Shown: in pieces, positions 10,985-21,807 of the stretch
Layout of the letters: each line of letters opens with the position of its first letter
Position numbering within the stretch: position 1 is the first letter of the stretch
NCBI GenBank assembly: GCA_012656075.1
Contig: JAAKBF010000079.1
Coordinates: 310,001-374,000 of the forward strand
Source: Phytophthora hibernalis
Taxonomy: Eukaryota; Oomycota; Peronosporomycetes; Peronosporales; Peronosporaceae
DNA length: 64,000 nucleotides
Direction of reading: 5' to 3'
Program-made: the position numbers and the translations under genes
Notes under the pieces: generated by a model
The model's database searches: none
What the model saw: only the letters and a program-made list of their open reading frames with translations
Told to the model about the DNA's origin: nothing

Positions 10985-13900
10985 ATGGTGGAGCAACCGG
11001 AGGACGAGACGATGACGGTGCGAGACCGCGCGAGCTCGGAATGCTGCGCAAGGAGCTGGACATGCGCCTCACGGCCTATCTACCAGCAGTGGTGCGGCGC
11101 CACCTGGAGCGACAGGACATGCAGCGCCCCCTGGCCGTGCCCACGACGCACCGCACCACAGTCGTGAGCATGTTCGCGGACGTGTCGGGCTTCACGGCCA
11201 TGACGGAGTCGCTGGCGGCGCGCGGACCCGTGGGCGCCGAGGACCTGGGCAAACACCTAAACTCGTACTTCGAGCAGCTGCTGCGTCTCGTGTCCAGCGC
11301 CGGCGGAGACGTGTTCAAGTTCGCAGGTGACGCCATGCTCATCTTCTGGCCCGAGAGCAAAGAGGACACGCTGGACGGTCTGCTGCGTCGAGCGCTGCAG
11401 TGCGCGCTGCGGATCCAGTCCCACCTGCACGAGGCCGAGCTGGCCAGAGGAGTAGTGCTGAGTGTCAAGGTGGGTGTGGGTATTGGTGAGGCCACGATCG
11501 CCCACCTGGGAGGAGAGAGTGATGGAGCCACGGCTCGCATCGAGTATGTTGCCGTCGGACCCGCGCTGGAGCAGGCCTTCAGTGCAGAGCACCAGGCGGA
11601 AGCGGGAGATGTGATCTGCTCCAGTGAGTGCTGGGAGCGAATTAGTGAGTGTTTCGATGGTGCACCCGTTCGAGGGCATGGTGCAGACAGCTTCGGCTTC
11701 CACAAGGTAACAGGCGTGAACAAACCCGTGAAGATCTGCTCGAGACGGCCATCGTTCACTCGCCATGACGCACTGTTGCATGCCCGCATGAAGCAATATG
11801 TTTCCCGGGCGGTGTGGCCCTATCTGGACGCGCACGATGAGTTCTGGGGCTCGGAGCTCAGGGACGTCACAGTATTATTTATCAACCTCGGCTTCAGGTA
11901 CGCTATGTGCTCCTGAACTGCACTGATGACGTACCTAACTGACGTTTTCTTCGTATTTCTTATTATCAGTGAGCAGGATCTGGCACAAATGCTCGGAGCA
12001 AAGGAGCTGCAGCGACTGCAGGACGCTTTTTCAAGTGTGCAAAAGTGTGTGTACGACTACGAAGGCACCATCAATAAGTTCCTCGTGGATGATAAAGGCA
12101 GCACGGTTATTGCTGCGTTTGGATTGCCGCCGGTGACTCATGAAAACGACCCCATTCGCGGCATCTTAGCATCTCTCGCGATCTGTGCATCTCTCGGAAA
12201 CACTGGACTCAAGGCATCAGTAGGCATCACAACAGGAACGGCGCTGTGTGGCGTTGTTGGTCACCAAGGAAACCGACGTGAGTACACCGTGCTGGGAGAT
12301 ATCGTAAATCTCTCAGCTCGGCTTATGCAGCGCGCAAAGTCGGAGGTCGGCGGAGTGATCACGGATGCCGCCACTAAAACATACACCCAGGACGTGCTGC
12401 ATTTCGAGATGCGACCGGAGATTATGGTCAAGGGCAAGAATGAAAGCATCAAGATCCACCGACCGTATCCACGAATGTCCATTCTACTGGACTATCATCT
12501 ATCGTCGGCCATCCAGCAGCCCTCTCGAAAGATTAAGCCCAATTCCGTAAGGCCAGTGGAAGGAATTATTGGTCGAGCAGGACGTGCGAACGCGCTGTCT
12601 GTTGTGAGCCGAGCAGCGCCGATTCAAAATTTGATGGAAAACATGCACCGCGTGCAGGTGCGCGACGCCCAGCGTCGACTTTCGCTGCGTGCTGAGCTTC
12701 AATGCCTGCCTGCAGAAGTACTTGTTGAGAGCGAAAGCTTCGTTAAGCTTCGTGAGGCACTTTTGGATAAGTGCTCACGTCTTAATCGGTTCGCTCCCGG
12801 TGGTGCTTTTATACTTGAGGGTGACATCGGTGTGGGCAAGACCGTGTTGCTTCGATCAGCTTTAGCAAGTCCCGAGGCAGGAGACTACCAGGTTTTAGTT
12901 GGTACAGCGAACCCGTTTGTCACGAAGAAGCCGTATGCAGTTTGGTCTGAGCTTATAACCAGAGGTGCGATGGATTTGTGTGGAGTCAGCCAAACACAAG
13001 CAGAGCCTGCACCTCCACTCTCTCCGGAAGTTGGATCGGCAACAGTCTCAAACCCTGTCGTGCAGGCTCCAAATAGAGTGGCAGAAACGGAACGGCGCGC
13101 GTGTGTGGCGAGGTTCGTTCGACAAAAGATTCGCGAGGGCGCTGCGCCTAACACGACACTAGTCAGATACGCGCACCTGCTCAATGCGATCTTGGACACA
13201 GACTTTGATGGCTACCCTGATCGATTCGATGATAAAGATGAAGCAGTTGATGTATCCAGGGGCTCCAATCCAAACGCTATGGGACTGAAAAACGACAGTG
13301 ACAACAATTGTGACCCTGCGAGTGACTCACAGGATGAAAGCTCGGGCACCAACCAGAACGAAGAGGATACCGAGTCGGACGGTCAACGCCCAAACGAGGA
13401 AGATATTCGAGCATGCGGATACGCGTTTGCTGAAAGTACTGACAGGACGCTGAACGTGAAGGAAGAGGAGATTGCGTCATGGTTCCTTGGTCTGCTGGCA
13501 ATGGATCTGGCTCTAAAAGAGGAGGCTAGAGCGTCGTTAGATGATTCATCGTGCGCCAATTCCAGTAATGAGGCCACTATCGTAGGCAACGAGCAAGAGG
13601 ATGAGTGGAGACCGGCAGACCTGGACATCAGTGGTATTCTCTTGCTCTGCGCGCTGCACGCAATGTCTCGCGAGCGCGCGACGGTATTTTGCCTTGACAG
13701 TGCGATGTACATGGACGAAAAATCATGGATCCTGGTCGCGATTATTGCGAAGTACTTCACTAACTGCCTGGTGGTTGTTGGAACGCGACCACCGAGTTTA
13801 GCGCTGGGTGAGAATACGGAGAGCTCCTCGTTTCGCAAGCAGCTACGTATGCTGAAGCGCATGAAGTCATCAACGTGCAAATCTATCGACACGTTTACCA

Positions 13901-15826
13901 GTGAAGAAATCAAGATACTTTCAAGACAGATCCTCAAGGTTCCTGAAATTCCTAAAAATCTTCTAGTCATTCTCGGCTCACGTTCGCAAGGAAATCCTCT
14001 TTTCCTGCACGAAATTATCGCAGAGATGCTAGAGCAACAAGTGATCCAGATTGATGAAAAGAAGCGGACGTGCGAGCTGCACGTGCAAGAATCTTGGGGT
14101 GACAAGTCCAAGGCACAATTTTGTTTCGCTTGTCATGTCAACTTCGCAAGTTCCAAGAAGGAAAAGGAGAAGGGCAAGTCCAACGACAAAGACATGAACC
14201 CCCAGGGAAGGGCAGACCCGAAGAAGTAAGGAAAACCAAGCACCGCTGCAAGTGTTGCGGATACGTCTTTTGTGCCGAGTGCACTCCAACAGCATGCCAA
14301 GCCAAAATCCCCGGGAAGTCGAATGAGCCTGTACGCCATTGCCGCACGTGTTACAATCTTTCATCGTCACGTCGGCCCAGCGGTTCATTGCATGGCCTTG
14401 GATCTGCTGTTGGAACTACTAACGAGAAGCGAGCCCGCCCAAAAAGCCGCATTCGCTCAATATTTCAGTCTGGGAACAACGGAAGTAATTCATCTTCCTC
14501 GACAGCATCATCAACATTTCCTCCGGGCCCAGGATCCGAAACTCTCACGAACCGCATTGCACTGCGCCCTCCCCGGACAGTCAAAAGTGTACTAACCACG
14601 ATGATAGATCAGCTAACGGTTTCACAGCGAATGCTGATGAAGACTGCGAGTGCCATTGGACCTAGCTTCGACAGGGAAATGCTTCGTGCCACTTGCCCTA
14701 TCGAGGCGCACCTTTCTCGATTTGCGCAAGACCTTGAGGATCTGGAGCAGTTAGCAATGATCCGACGGATCGACACGTTCATTGAGGTGTCCCCGCGGCA
14801 TCTAAGCCGTCTTTGGCGGCTACTGGTGCAATCCTCACGACGAGCCAAACAGCTCCACCCAGCAGCCACTTGAAGGTAAAATTCGAGTTCAATCACGGCT
14901 TCATGCGCGGCGTCATCCGCGAACAAATGCTTCGAGGTCAGCTCGACAAGCTCAACGCGCGCATTGCTGATTTCCGTGAGCAGCAGCAAAAGGAGCTGCG
15001 ACTCAAGTTTTTCAAGGCAACTGAGAGCCTCTCGCGTCCGCTGCAATTGACCATCGCACCTGTTCTTGTTGAAGGTGGTGGTATTGTGCAAGGTGTTCGG
15101 CGAGCACTTACTCCCACTGGATTAGGCATGACTGGCGTCACACGAACCCCCGTGGCCATTCACGGAGGCCGACGGCGTTTGCGGCGGAACTCACATTCGG
15201 GTATCGAGTCTACTGCCTTCAACCTCTCCAGTGATACAGCGACTGCGTCTGATTCGTCTTCAGAGTCATCTACGACACATGGGCTACACGACGAAAGCGA
15301 GTATGACGACGGACTATCTTCGGTGGTCAGCCCGGGTAACGCTTCCACCATTTCGCTGCTCTCGTCAAGCACACAGCACTCGGCGTCTGCGTTTATTCGG
15401 CTTAAGTCTGGTCGCGTGCTCGTGAAGAAACACTGTAGCGTGTTCTCGCATCTGAAGCTGAAGGGGCTCAAGAACGCGCGGCAGTGGAAGACGCGATACG
15501 CTGTCTTGCAGAATGCACGCTTGCTACTGCAATACGAAGAAAATGACCCAATTGGCAATGCTAGTGTGCCTGCCCCTGCCGAGCTGCAGCAAGGTCCTCG
15601 ACAAGGCACGTCACTTTTTCTCAAGGGTGCCAAAGTGAGTGCATGTGACCCTGAAGTTGCCACGAAGGTGAACTGCTTCCAAGTCGAGGTCTCAAAGTGG
15701 ACGAAGGGCAGGTATCTCAGGGAGCAACGGCGTGCTTTCGTCATTGGTGTCGAAAGCGAAGAAGAGGTCGAGAACTGGGTCTATTTGATCCGCTACGCCA
15801 TCGAATCCCTTGAAGCCAACTCGTGA
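10985..15826 (+). CDS. Soluble-type (ADCY10-like) adenylyl cyclase with FYVE and PH domains
   Basis: Class III cyclase of the soluble type, expected to make cAMP from ATP. The first catalytic domain (about 11155-11740) has both metal-binding Asp positions (FADVSGFTAMTE; FKFAGDAMLIFWP). The second (about 11860-12480) has VTVLFINLGF where the first Asp would be, plus INKFLVDDKGSTVIAAFGLP, a pattern also typical of the degenerate second domain of animal soluble cyclase. A P-loop (GDIGVGKT, about 12820) begins an NTPase region. A complete FYVE-type zinc finger follows (FCFACHVNF; KHRCKCCGYVFCAECT; HCRTCYN; 14122-14360), and a PH domain ends the protein (15380-15820). A GT-AG intron lies at 11898-11969. 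Frame breaks near 11037, 14228 and 14785 are each cured by one missing base. The start at 10985 depends on the first of these; otherwise it is 11041. A lipid-binding FYVE plus PH suggests membrane recruitment. Confidence 0.85.
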
Positions 15827-16015
15827 ACGCGCAGCAGCGATGTATGTATGCTGTAAAGATCAGTATAGTCTACATATATATCTCAATCCCAGTGTAACTT
15901 AGTCGACCGCATGTAGTCTTGCCAAAGGAAACAAGAACTTTATGACACATATTTTTGTAATTTTCACGCAATATTGTAATTTTCCCAGTCGTGACTGTTT
16001 TTATCACTGCCAGCA

Positions 16016-18947
16016 ATGTCCACACCGGAAGAAGACACGGCGGAGATGGCGGTGCAGGCAGAAGAAGAAGAAGAAAAAAAGAAGAAGTGGTGGTGGATAG
16101 TGAAGAAGGGATACAAGCAGAGGAGGAGGAGCAGGTTCAGGAGGTGGTGGGCGTGGACGGGGAAGATGAAGAGGACGAAGTGCAGTTCGTGGGAAGCGTG
16201 GAGGGGTCACACGAGGAGGAGAAGACGCAGGATGAAGAGGAGGACGACGTGGTGCTGGTGGAGCGTGAAGAAGGCTCCACCCACCTGCGGTCCAGTGCCA
16301 ACTCCAACGCTCTCATGGCAGCCAATGGGTTCGTCACGGTGGCGACACTGGAGGCAGAAATCCAGTGCATCATTTGCCAGTACGCCATGTTCAAGGTATT
16401 GCACTGTGCCTTTGGGGGAGGTTAGAAGCAGTGTTTTGAGGCTTTTTGTTGTTGTTGTTGTTGCTGCAGCCAGTGTCGGTGGTATGTGGCCACTCGTTTT
16501 GGTGAGTTTCTTGTGTGCAGATTGGTTTTGGCTGTTCTAATGCGATTCTTTGTTGTGGTGGTGGTGCTAGCCGTGTCTGCCTGATGGATTCATTCCTGAC
16601 GAGACCCATTGAGGAGGCACAGTGTCCGATCTGCCGAGTTGAAATCTTGCGCCCATTCTCAGCCAAGTCGTCGCTTTCGTCGATATTTTCGACCAACGTG
16701 ACATTGTGGAACCTTGCCCAGGTTAGAGAGAGCTCGACGCTTACAAATTGTGGCTGACGATAACAATCACAACTACTGACAGCGTTTATGATTTTCTTTT
16801 GCCGCTTTAGCTCCTGATTCCTTCCGTTTCCGAGCGTGTTGCTGCGAACCAACAAGAGGAAGAAGAGGAATTCGCACACAAGTTGGACCAGTTGGAGGCC
16901 AAATGGAAAATATTTACCCTTAGTGAGCGGGCTGCGAGGTATCACGGGGACCATGACGATGACTATGTGCGGTCACCAGACAGAACACGATCACCTAGGT
17001 GGGAGGAAGATAATGAAGGGCATGAGGAATACCCGGTGGTGAAAGTGGAGGACACCGACGACGGCAATCTGCGCGTCTCGCGAAATGTGGTGCTGGACAC
17101 GAACGACGAAAACGAAGATGGTTATATCAATATGCGCGTCGGCCTCTCAATCGTGGAGTTTCCCAGCATTTTTGAACTGTACAATGAGCACCAGGAGTGT
17201 TCTGTGAACATCATCAAGATGGAGGAGGACGAGGAAATGGCAGATGGGATGCCATTTTTCATGAATCAAGATGGGGACGACGATGAGTTTGTTTGCAGCT
17301 CGTACTACAACGAAATCAGTCTTCGCGTATGCGATGAAGCGGTGCGTGATACTGATGCACGCTTCACGTATTGAGTACAGGGATTACGTACTCATTTGTG
17401 GAATGATTGGCAACAATGTACAGGGTAATTGCGTGATGGAACGGACCCGTGGTGCTCGAGGCGGGTGGTGACTTTTCCTGGACTGCGTCTCGATGTTCCG
17501 GGTGGTACGCTTGCTACGAGCGTTTTCGTTGGGATGAGCTTCATTGTTCTCACTGAGCGCTATAATGTATCGGTTGTGTTCTTTCCCGACTAGGTGTATA
17601 CACATTTCGTTTTGTTGACGATTTGTATGGACTGAAGCTTAGTATCACTACGCGTTTGCGCGAGCCACATGAGATTTCGGACACCCCTGTCGCCGATTAT
17701 ATCACGCTCATCAACGATGAGGCAAGAGATGCCAGCCATCGAGGCCGAGGTCGTCATGATAGCGACGACGAAGTCGAGTACGAAGAAGAAGGAAACGAAT
17801 CAGACGACTCCTTCATCGTGGACGATCTTAACGGTGGACTACACGATGAAGAACCAGATGGCCATTTCTCTGATCATGAAGGTCACTGGGAGTACCATAG
17901 TGACGACGAAGCGGCAGATGAAGATAGGGAGCAACGTCGGGTAAGGCGACGACAACGTTCAGGCCGAAGATCTGACCGCGATGTTCAAATTGTCGAAGAG
18001 CAAGAAGAAGAGGTGGAGTTATCTGGCGAAGAAGATGAAGATGAGAGCCCGAATGAAGACGATATTGATGAGCACGAGGAAGAGGAGGAAGTTGAAGTGC
18101 GTTCAGGGCGCCGGAATGTTCGAGTTTTTGAAGAAGCAGCAGATGAAGAAATTGAATTGGACAACGTGGGATTTGCTGCCGACGAAGAAGGTAAAGAGGA
18201 GGAGGAGCACCACAACGTTCGAGAGGTTGTTCGGCCACATCGGCGGAATGCAAATCAAATTGTTGATAGCGAAGATGAAGACGATGGTGCAGCAGCTGAA
18301 AACGAAGAGCATAAAGAGGATACTATCCGTGACAGCGCGGAAAGCAAGCAGGCTGGAAACAGTGACGGTGCACAAAGTGAACAAGAAGAAACAAAGGATC
18401 TTGATTTCGAGGCAGCATGTACCAAGATCAAAGAGTCGATCGAGGATGATTCGGAGAAGTACTTCGGCGAACAAAGCGAACACGCAGGAAACAGTTACAG
18501 CGATGATGGCATTGGCGTAGACGTAGACGTACACGAGGACGAAAACGAAAACGATGAACCTAGCTCGAGAAAAGTGAAGCGTTCACAATGGTTTCAGGAG
18601 GAGGACTCCGAAGGCGAAGACAAGCCACCCGCAGCCTTTTGCCCGGCGAGGGCGATGAAAGACGGCCGCGGAAACGAGCTCGAGGGCGAGATCGGCAGGT
18701 TCAAGTCGTCGACGAAGGCGAAAGCGACGAGGAGCAAGAACTCATGGAACGGTCGATTGCAGTAGCAAACTCCATGCATGCAGACGAAGATGCTGACAGC
18801 AGCTCGCAATTCCGACGTGTGCTCCAATTGAACGACGAAGAGGGTGAATCAGACGAATTCGACGCCTCGCACGATTATCCTGACGAGGTCGACGAAGAAA
18901 TTCATTATCAGGACGACGACGATGCCGCTGGCGAATTCTCCGAGTAA
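16016..18947 (+). CDS. RING-finger E3-like protein with long acidic C-terminal region
   Basis: Probable RING E3 ubiquitin ligase or nuclear scaffold. The RING is assembled across introns: LEAEIQCIICQYAMFK (exon to 16395), PVSVVCGHSF (16470-16501) and CRVCLMDSF...CPICRVEI (16571-16720). This gives the C3HC4 order C-C-C-H-C-C-C-C. Introns are 16396-16469 (with a GTT microsatellite), 16502-16570 and 16721-16810. A middle part (RRVVTFPGLRLDVPGGTLA, about 17454-17590) reads as a conserved domain I do not recognise. The C-terminus from 17620 is extremely acidic with basic KKRAR-type patches, suggesting a nuclear or chromatin location. The exon structure between 17340 and 17460 is uncertain. Frame changes occur at an A-run near 16075, near 17455, near 17592 and near 18640; the first and last fit one missing base. 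Confidence 0.65.
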
Positions 18948-19116
18948 CAAGCCACACATCATAAACCATTCACTCATTCAAGTCATCTAAAGTTGCAGCA
19001 AGAGCAATAAAGTTGCTTCAACAAGTCACCGGCACGTTTGTGCTCCCGCCTTAAGAGAGATCGGTCTGCTAGCTCCGTAGCGCTGTTAAGTCCCTAGTAA
19101 AATCCAAAATCTTACG

Positions 19117-19531
19117 ATGGCGACGCCACAGGACGCTTCGTTCGCCCAGGGAATGTTCGTGGCGCTTTGGCCCAAGGTGGAGCGCTGCCACGAGTATGTG
19201 GAGCTGCTGGTGGCCGCCCAGAACCAACTGCAACGAACGGTGGACAAACTAATCGCCGGTACGAGACAAAACTCGTCCTTTAGTATATTTGTTTAGTGAC
19301 TCACATTAGTGTGATGCTGTGGCAGGTTTGCAAGAGGCAGAGAAGGCTGAGGGCTCCTCCCTCGTGAGCTACGCAGACCGACTACGCAACTTCCCAGCGA
19401 GAGTCGAGAGGCTCCAGAAGAAGCTACTGAGGATCCAGGACCGACTGCTGGCCATGAAGCAGTCGCGGAATCCAGCAATGACCAAGTTTTCGGCACAAGA
19501 GGCGGCAGTCTTTGCGGCGCCTCTGTTTTAA
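19117..19531 (+). CDS. Snapin-like coiled-coil protein (BLOC-1/BORC type)
   Basis: A small coiled-coil protein of about 115 residues in two exons: 19117-19258 and 19326-19531. The intron has GTACGA and CAG ends and splits a Gly codon. The order FAQGMFVALWPKVERCHEYV, then NQLQRTVDKLIAGLQEAE, then YADRLRNFPARVERLQKKLL resembles the helical layout of snapin, a subunit of lysosome-positioning and SNARE-related complexes. The resemblance is in length, hydrophobic spacing and the start of the first helix. Identity is low, so another short coiled-coil subunit (KxDL-like) remains possible. Confidence 0.5.
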
Positions 19532-19589
19532 GAGCTCAAGATCTGAAGACAAGACACTACATATCTAATGAATTGGGTGCTTATGTAGT

Positions 19590-20058
19590 TCAGTTGTTCC
19601 GAGCTTCTGCCTCCCTGGCTTTCTTCTGCAGGGCCAGCGTCTTATCGGTGTTCCACGAGCTGCACCAGACACAACATGAGCTCAAGTCTACAACACTTTT
19701 GTGTATGTGGTGACGCACCTGCGGTCTTCCGTTGACACATTGGGGCGACGAAGCTGCGGAGGCGCAAACGGCGCGAGTTTCTTCCTTTGCGCAGCTTCCC
19801 TGTCTCCGTCTTGACGGCTTTGGTCGCGGGTCTCGACGGCAGTTCGTTCTTCCGCTTGTTGGTGACTGGCGCTGATCGATTGGTGGTCAGGACGCTGCTA
19901 GTGTCGCTGGAGAACAATTCGTCTGCAGATGGCAGCTGCGTGTTGGAAGCTGCTGCGACTGGAGCAGACAATTTAGTGATTGGACTCGTCCTTGGAGAAG
20001 GTTCCTCCTCGTCTGAAGAGGACGAACCATACTCGTCCCCTAGCAGGAACGACGCCAT
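19590..20058 (-). CDS. Small conserved nuclear-like protein of unknown function
   Basis: Two exons: 20058-19719 and 19659-19590, with a 59-nt intron with GTGCGT and CAG ends. The N-terminal half is Ser/Asp/Glu-rich (EYGSSSSDEEEPSPRTS), then basic (TNKRKNELPSRPATKAVK). The C-terminal part, PFAPPQLRRPNVSTEDR joined to SSWNTDKTLALQKKA, reads as the conserved end of a small eukaryotic protein with a charged final helix. I cannot name the family. One missing base near 19795 is needed to join the N-terminal and C-terminal frames; without it the tail reads as basic nonsense. Confidence 0.55.
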
Positions 20059-20067
20059 TGAAATGTG

Positions 20068-21370
20068 TTACACAAGTGCGACTAGTCCTATTTCAGTACT
20101 TTGTTTACAGGGTACTGACAGCGTTGTAGCACTGATATAGGGTAACTCAGATTTGTACAGGGAAAAACGGGTTTTCAAACTCAAAAAGGAACCACAAGGT
20201 CGGTAGCTAGCTACAGAAGCCTTCATTAGAACGACCCATTCAAGCTTGTAGCCTGAAACTGCGCCCTCGTTGTTCTTGGGCGTGCCGGCACCAGTTTTGA
20301 GGTAGCACGCGCTCTTCCCGTCGTCATTCGTGTTCACGAAGGTGAAGGCCTTGCAACTCGCGTCTCCATGACACGCCTTGCAGCACGTTTCGGGCAGCAG
20401 ATCGTACTTGACACTCAAGTCGTCGCCGTAGAAGTCCACGCCGACCTCGATAGAAGGACACCAGTCTGGCACTGCGATGCACTGATAGTAACCAGGGTTC
20501 CATGGCTGGCAGAAAGCTCCAGTCGGACAGCAAGTAGATCCGTTATTCGCATTACCGCACGAGTCTCCTATCTTGGCAGTGCACGAAGGCTCGGCAAAAT
20601 CTTTGTACGCAGCCGACACGGCACCTTTCTTCGCCCTACGCCCCGCTGTGGACGACTTGAGGAAGCACGCGGTCTTACCGTCGGCATTCTCGTTGACGAA
20701 AGTGTACGCAGCACATCCGCTAGTGCTGGAACATTTTTCACAGCAGTCGGTGGGGTACAGACCGAAGATTGTCTGTAAGTCGTTGCCGTAGTAGTCGACG
20801 TCCACCTCCTGCTCGGGCCATTTGTCGGGAAGGTCAATGCACTGGTAGTACTTCGAGTCCCAAGGTTGACAGTACGCGTCGTCAGGACAACACCTTCCGA
20901 GTCACCGCAGACATCCCAGACGTCCACAGTGCAGGTGGTGTTTCCCGGCACAAAGTCCTTGTAGGCGGCTGACACCGCCCCTTTCTTCTCGACACGACCG
21001 ACAGTCGACGTCTTCAAGTAGCACGCGGTCTTGCCGTCCGAGTTTTCGTTGATAAAGGTGTATGCGGCACAACCGTCAGTGCTAACACATTTTCCACAGC
21101 ACTCATCCGGTTGCACACCGTAGATGGTTTGAAGGTCGTTGCCGTAGTAGTCTCTTGGTTCGGACACATCTCCGGTTTGTCGAGGCATTGGTAATAGCCC
21201 GAATTCCACGGCTGGCAGTAGCCGTAGTCGCAGCAGTTCCTGGGTTGGTCGCGAGAGCTGTCACCGCAAGGCCCACCGATGGTGTTTTGGCGTCGAATGT
21301 GCGACTGCGCCAACGAAATTGGCACCCACGTCGCCAACAGGGCGACCGTCGCGGAGACATTCGTGGTCAT
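20068..21370 (-). CDS. CBEL: CBEL-like cellulose-binding elicitor lectin, three CBM1-PAN modules
   Basis: Secreted cell-wall lectin of the Phytophthora CBEL type, known to bind cellulose and to be perceived by plants as a surface elicitor. The start at 21370 gives a signal peptide (MTTNVSATVALLATWVPISL). Three repeats of a fungal-type CBM1 (CQPW...YYQC) followed by a PAN/apple domain (DYYGNDLQTI...CC.KC...CAAYTFINEN...CYLK) are visible. The classical protein has two such pairs, so this copy has one extra module. Frame breaks near 21145 and 20890 each fit one missing base. After the third PAN domain (about 20250) the frame runs on through 60 non-conserved residues. The natural end is probably near 20240, which would need another small shift, leaving a spacer before the next gene start at 20058. 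Confidence 0.85.
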
Positions 21371-21807
21371 AATGATGAAAGTTTACGTGCTCTTTGTCAC
21401 TTGGATGTGCCTTCGACAGGGTTAATCGAGGAATGAAAAGGCTCTCGGGGGCGGCACTGCAACATCACCAGAACATCAGGGCTACGAACCGGCACGCAAC
21501 CTGGACTTTATCGAAACGAACAGCAAAAACTAGCAACTGGGTGACGAACGGGTTGAAGTGCAACTAACGAAAAATCCGGTGTTGTATGATCTTCCAGCGC
21601 AAAGACACCATGCCGCAGTTCTTTTGTTGCTGGTATCATCTTGACATGTGAAGGTGGCGAACCGCAATGCTTTCATTGATTTCAGTTTTGGATGGTCGCT
21701 TGGAATAGCTGAAGACAAAACGGTTTGTTTCCAATGCGCTCGCTGCCTGCATTGCTCCAAGAGACCACAAACCACCCACAAGCTACTTGTCGCTCAATAC
21801 GCTGGTT
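21371..21807. other. Intergenic, divergent promoter region of CBEL and DENN gene
   Basis: No gene was seen in these 437 bases, which must hold the promoters of two divergent genes. A CTTTCATTGATTTCAGTTTT string at 21669-21688 is loosely like an initiator plus flanking element but lies 120 bases before the DENN start, so it is not called separately. Confidence 0.4.

Noticed and set aside
14225..14300. Intron in the cyclase gene at the GTAAGG string near 14229
   Set aside because: Splicing there would remove the FYVE finger's second Cys group; one missing base restores a continuous domain instead.
16442..16470. GTT microsatellite near 16447
   Set aside because: A simple repeat inside an intron, without further sign of function.
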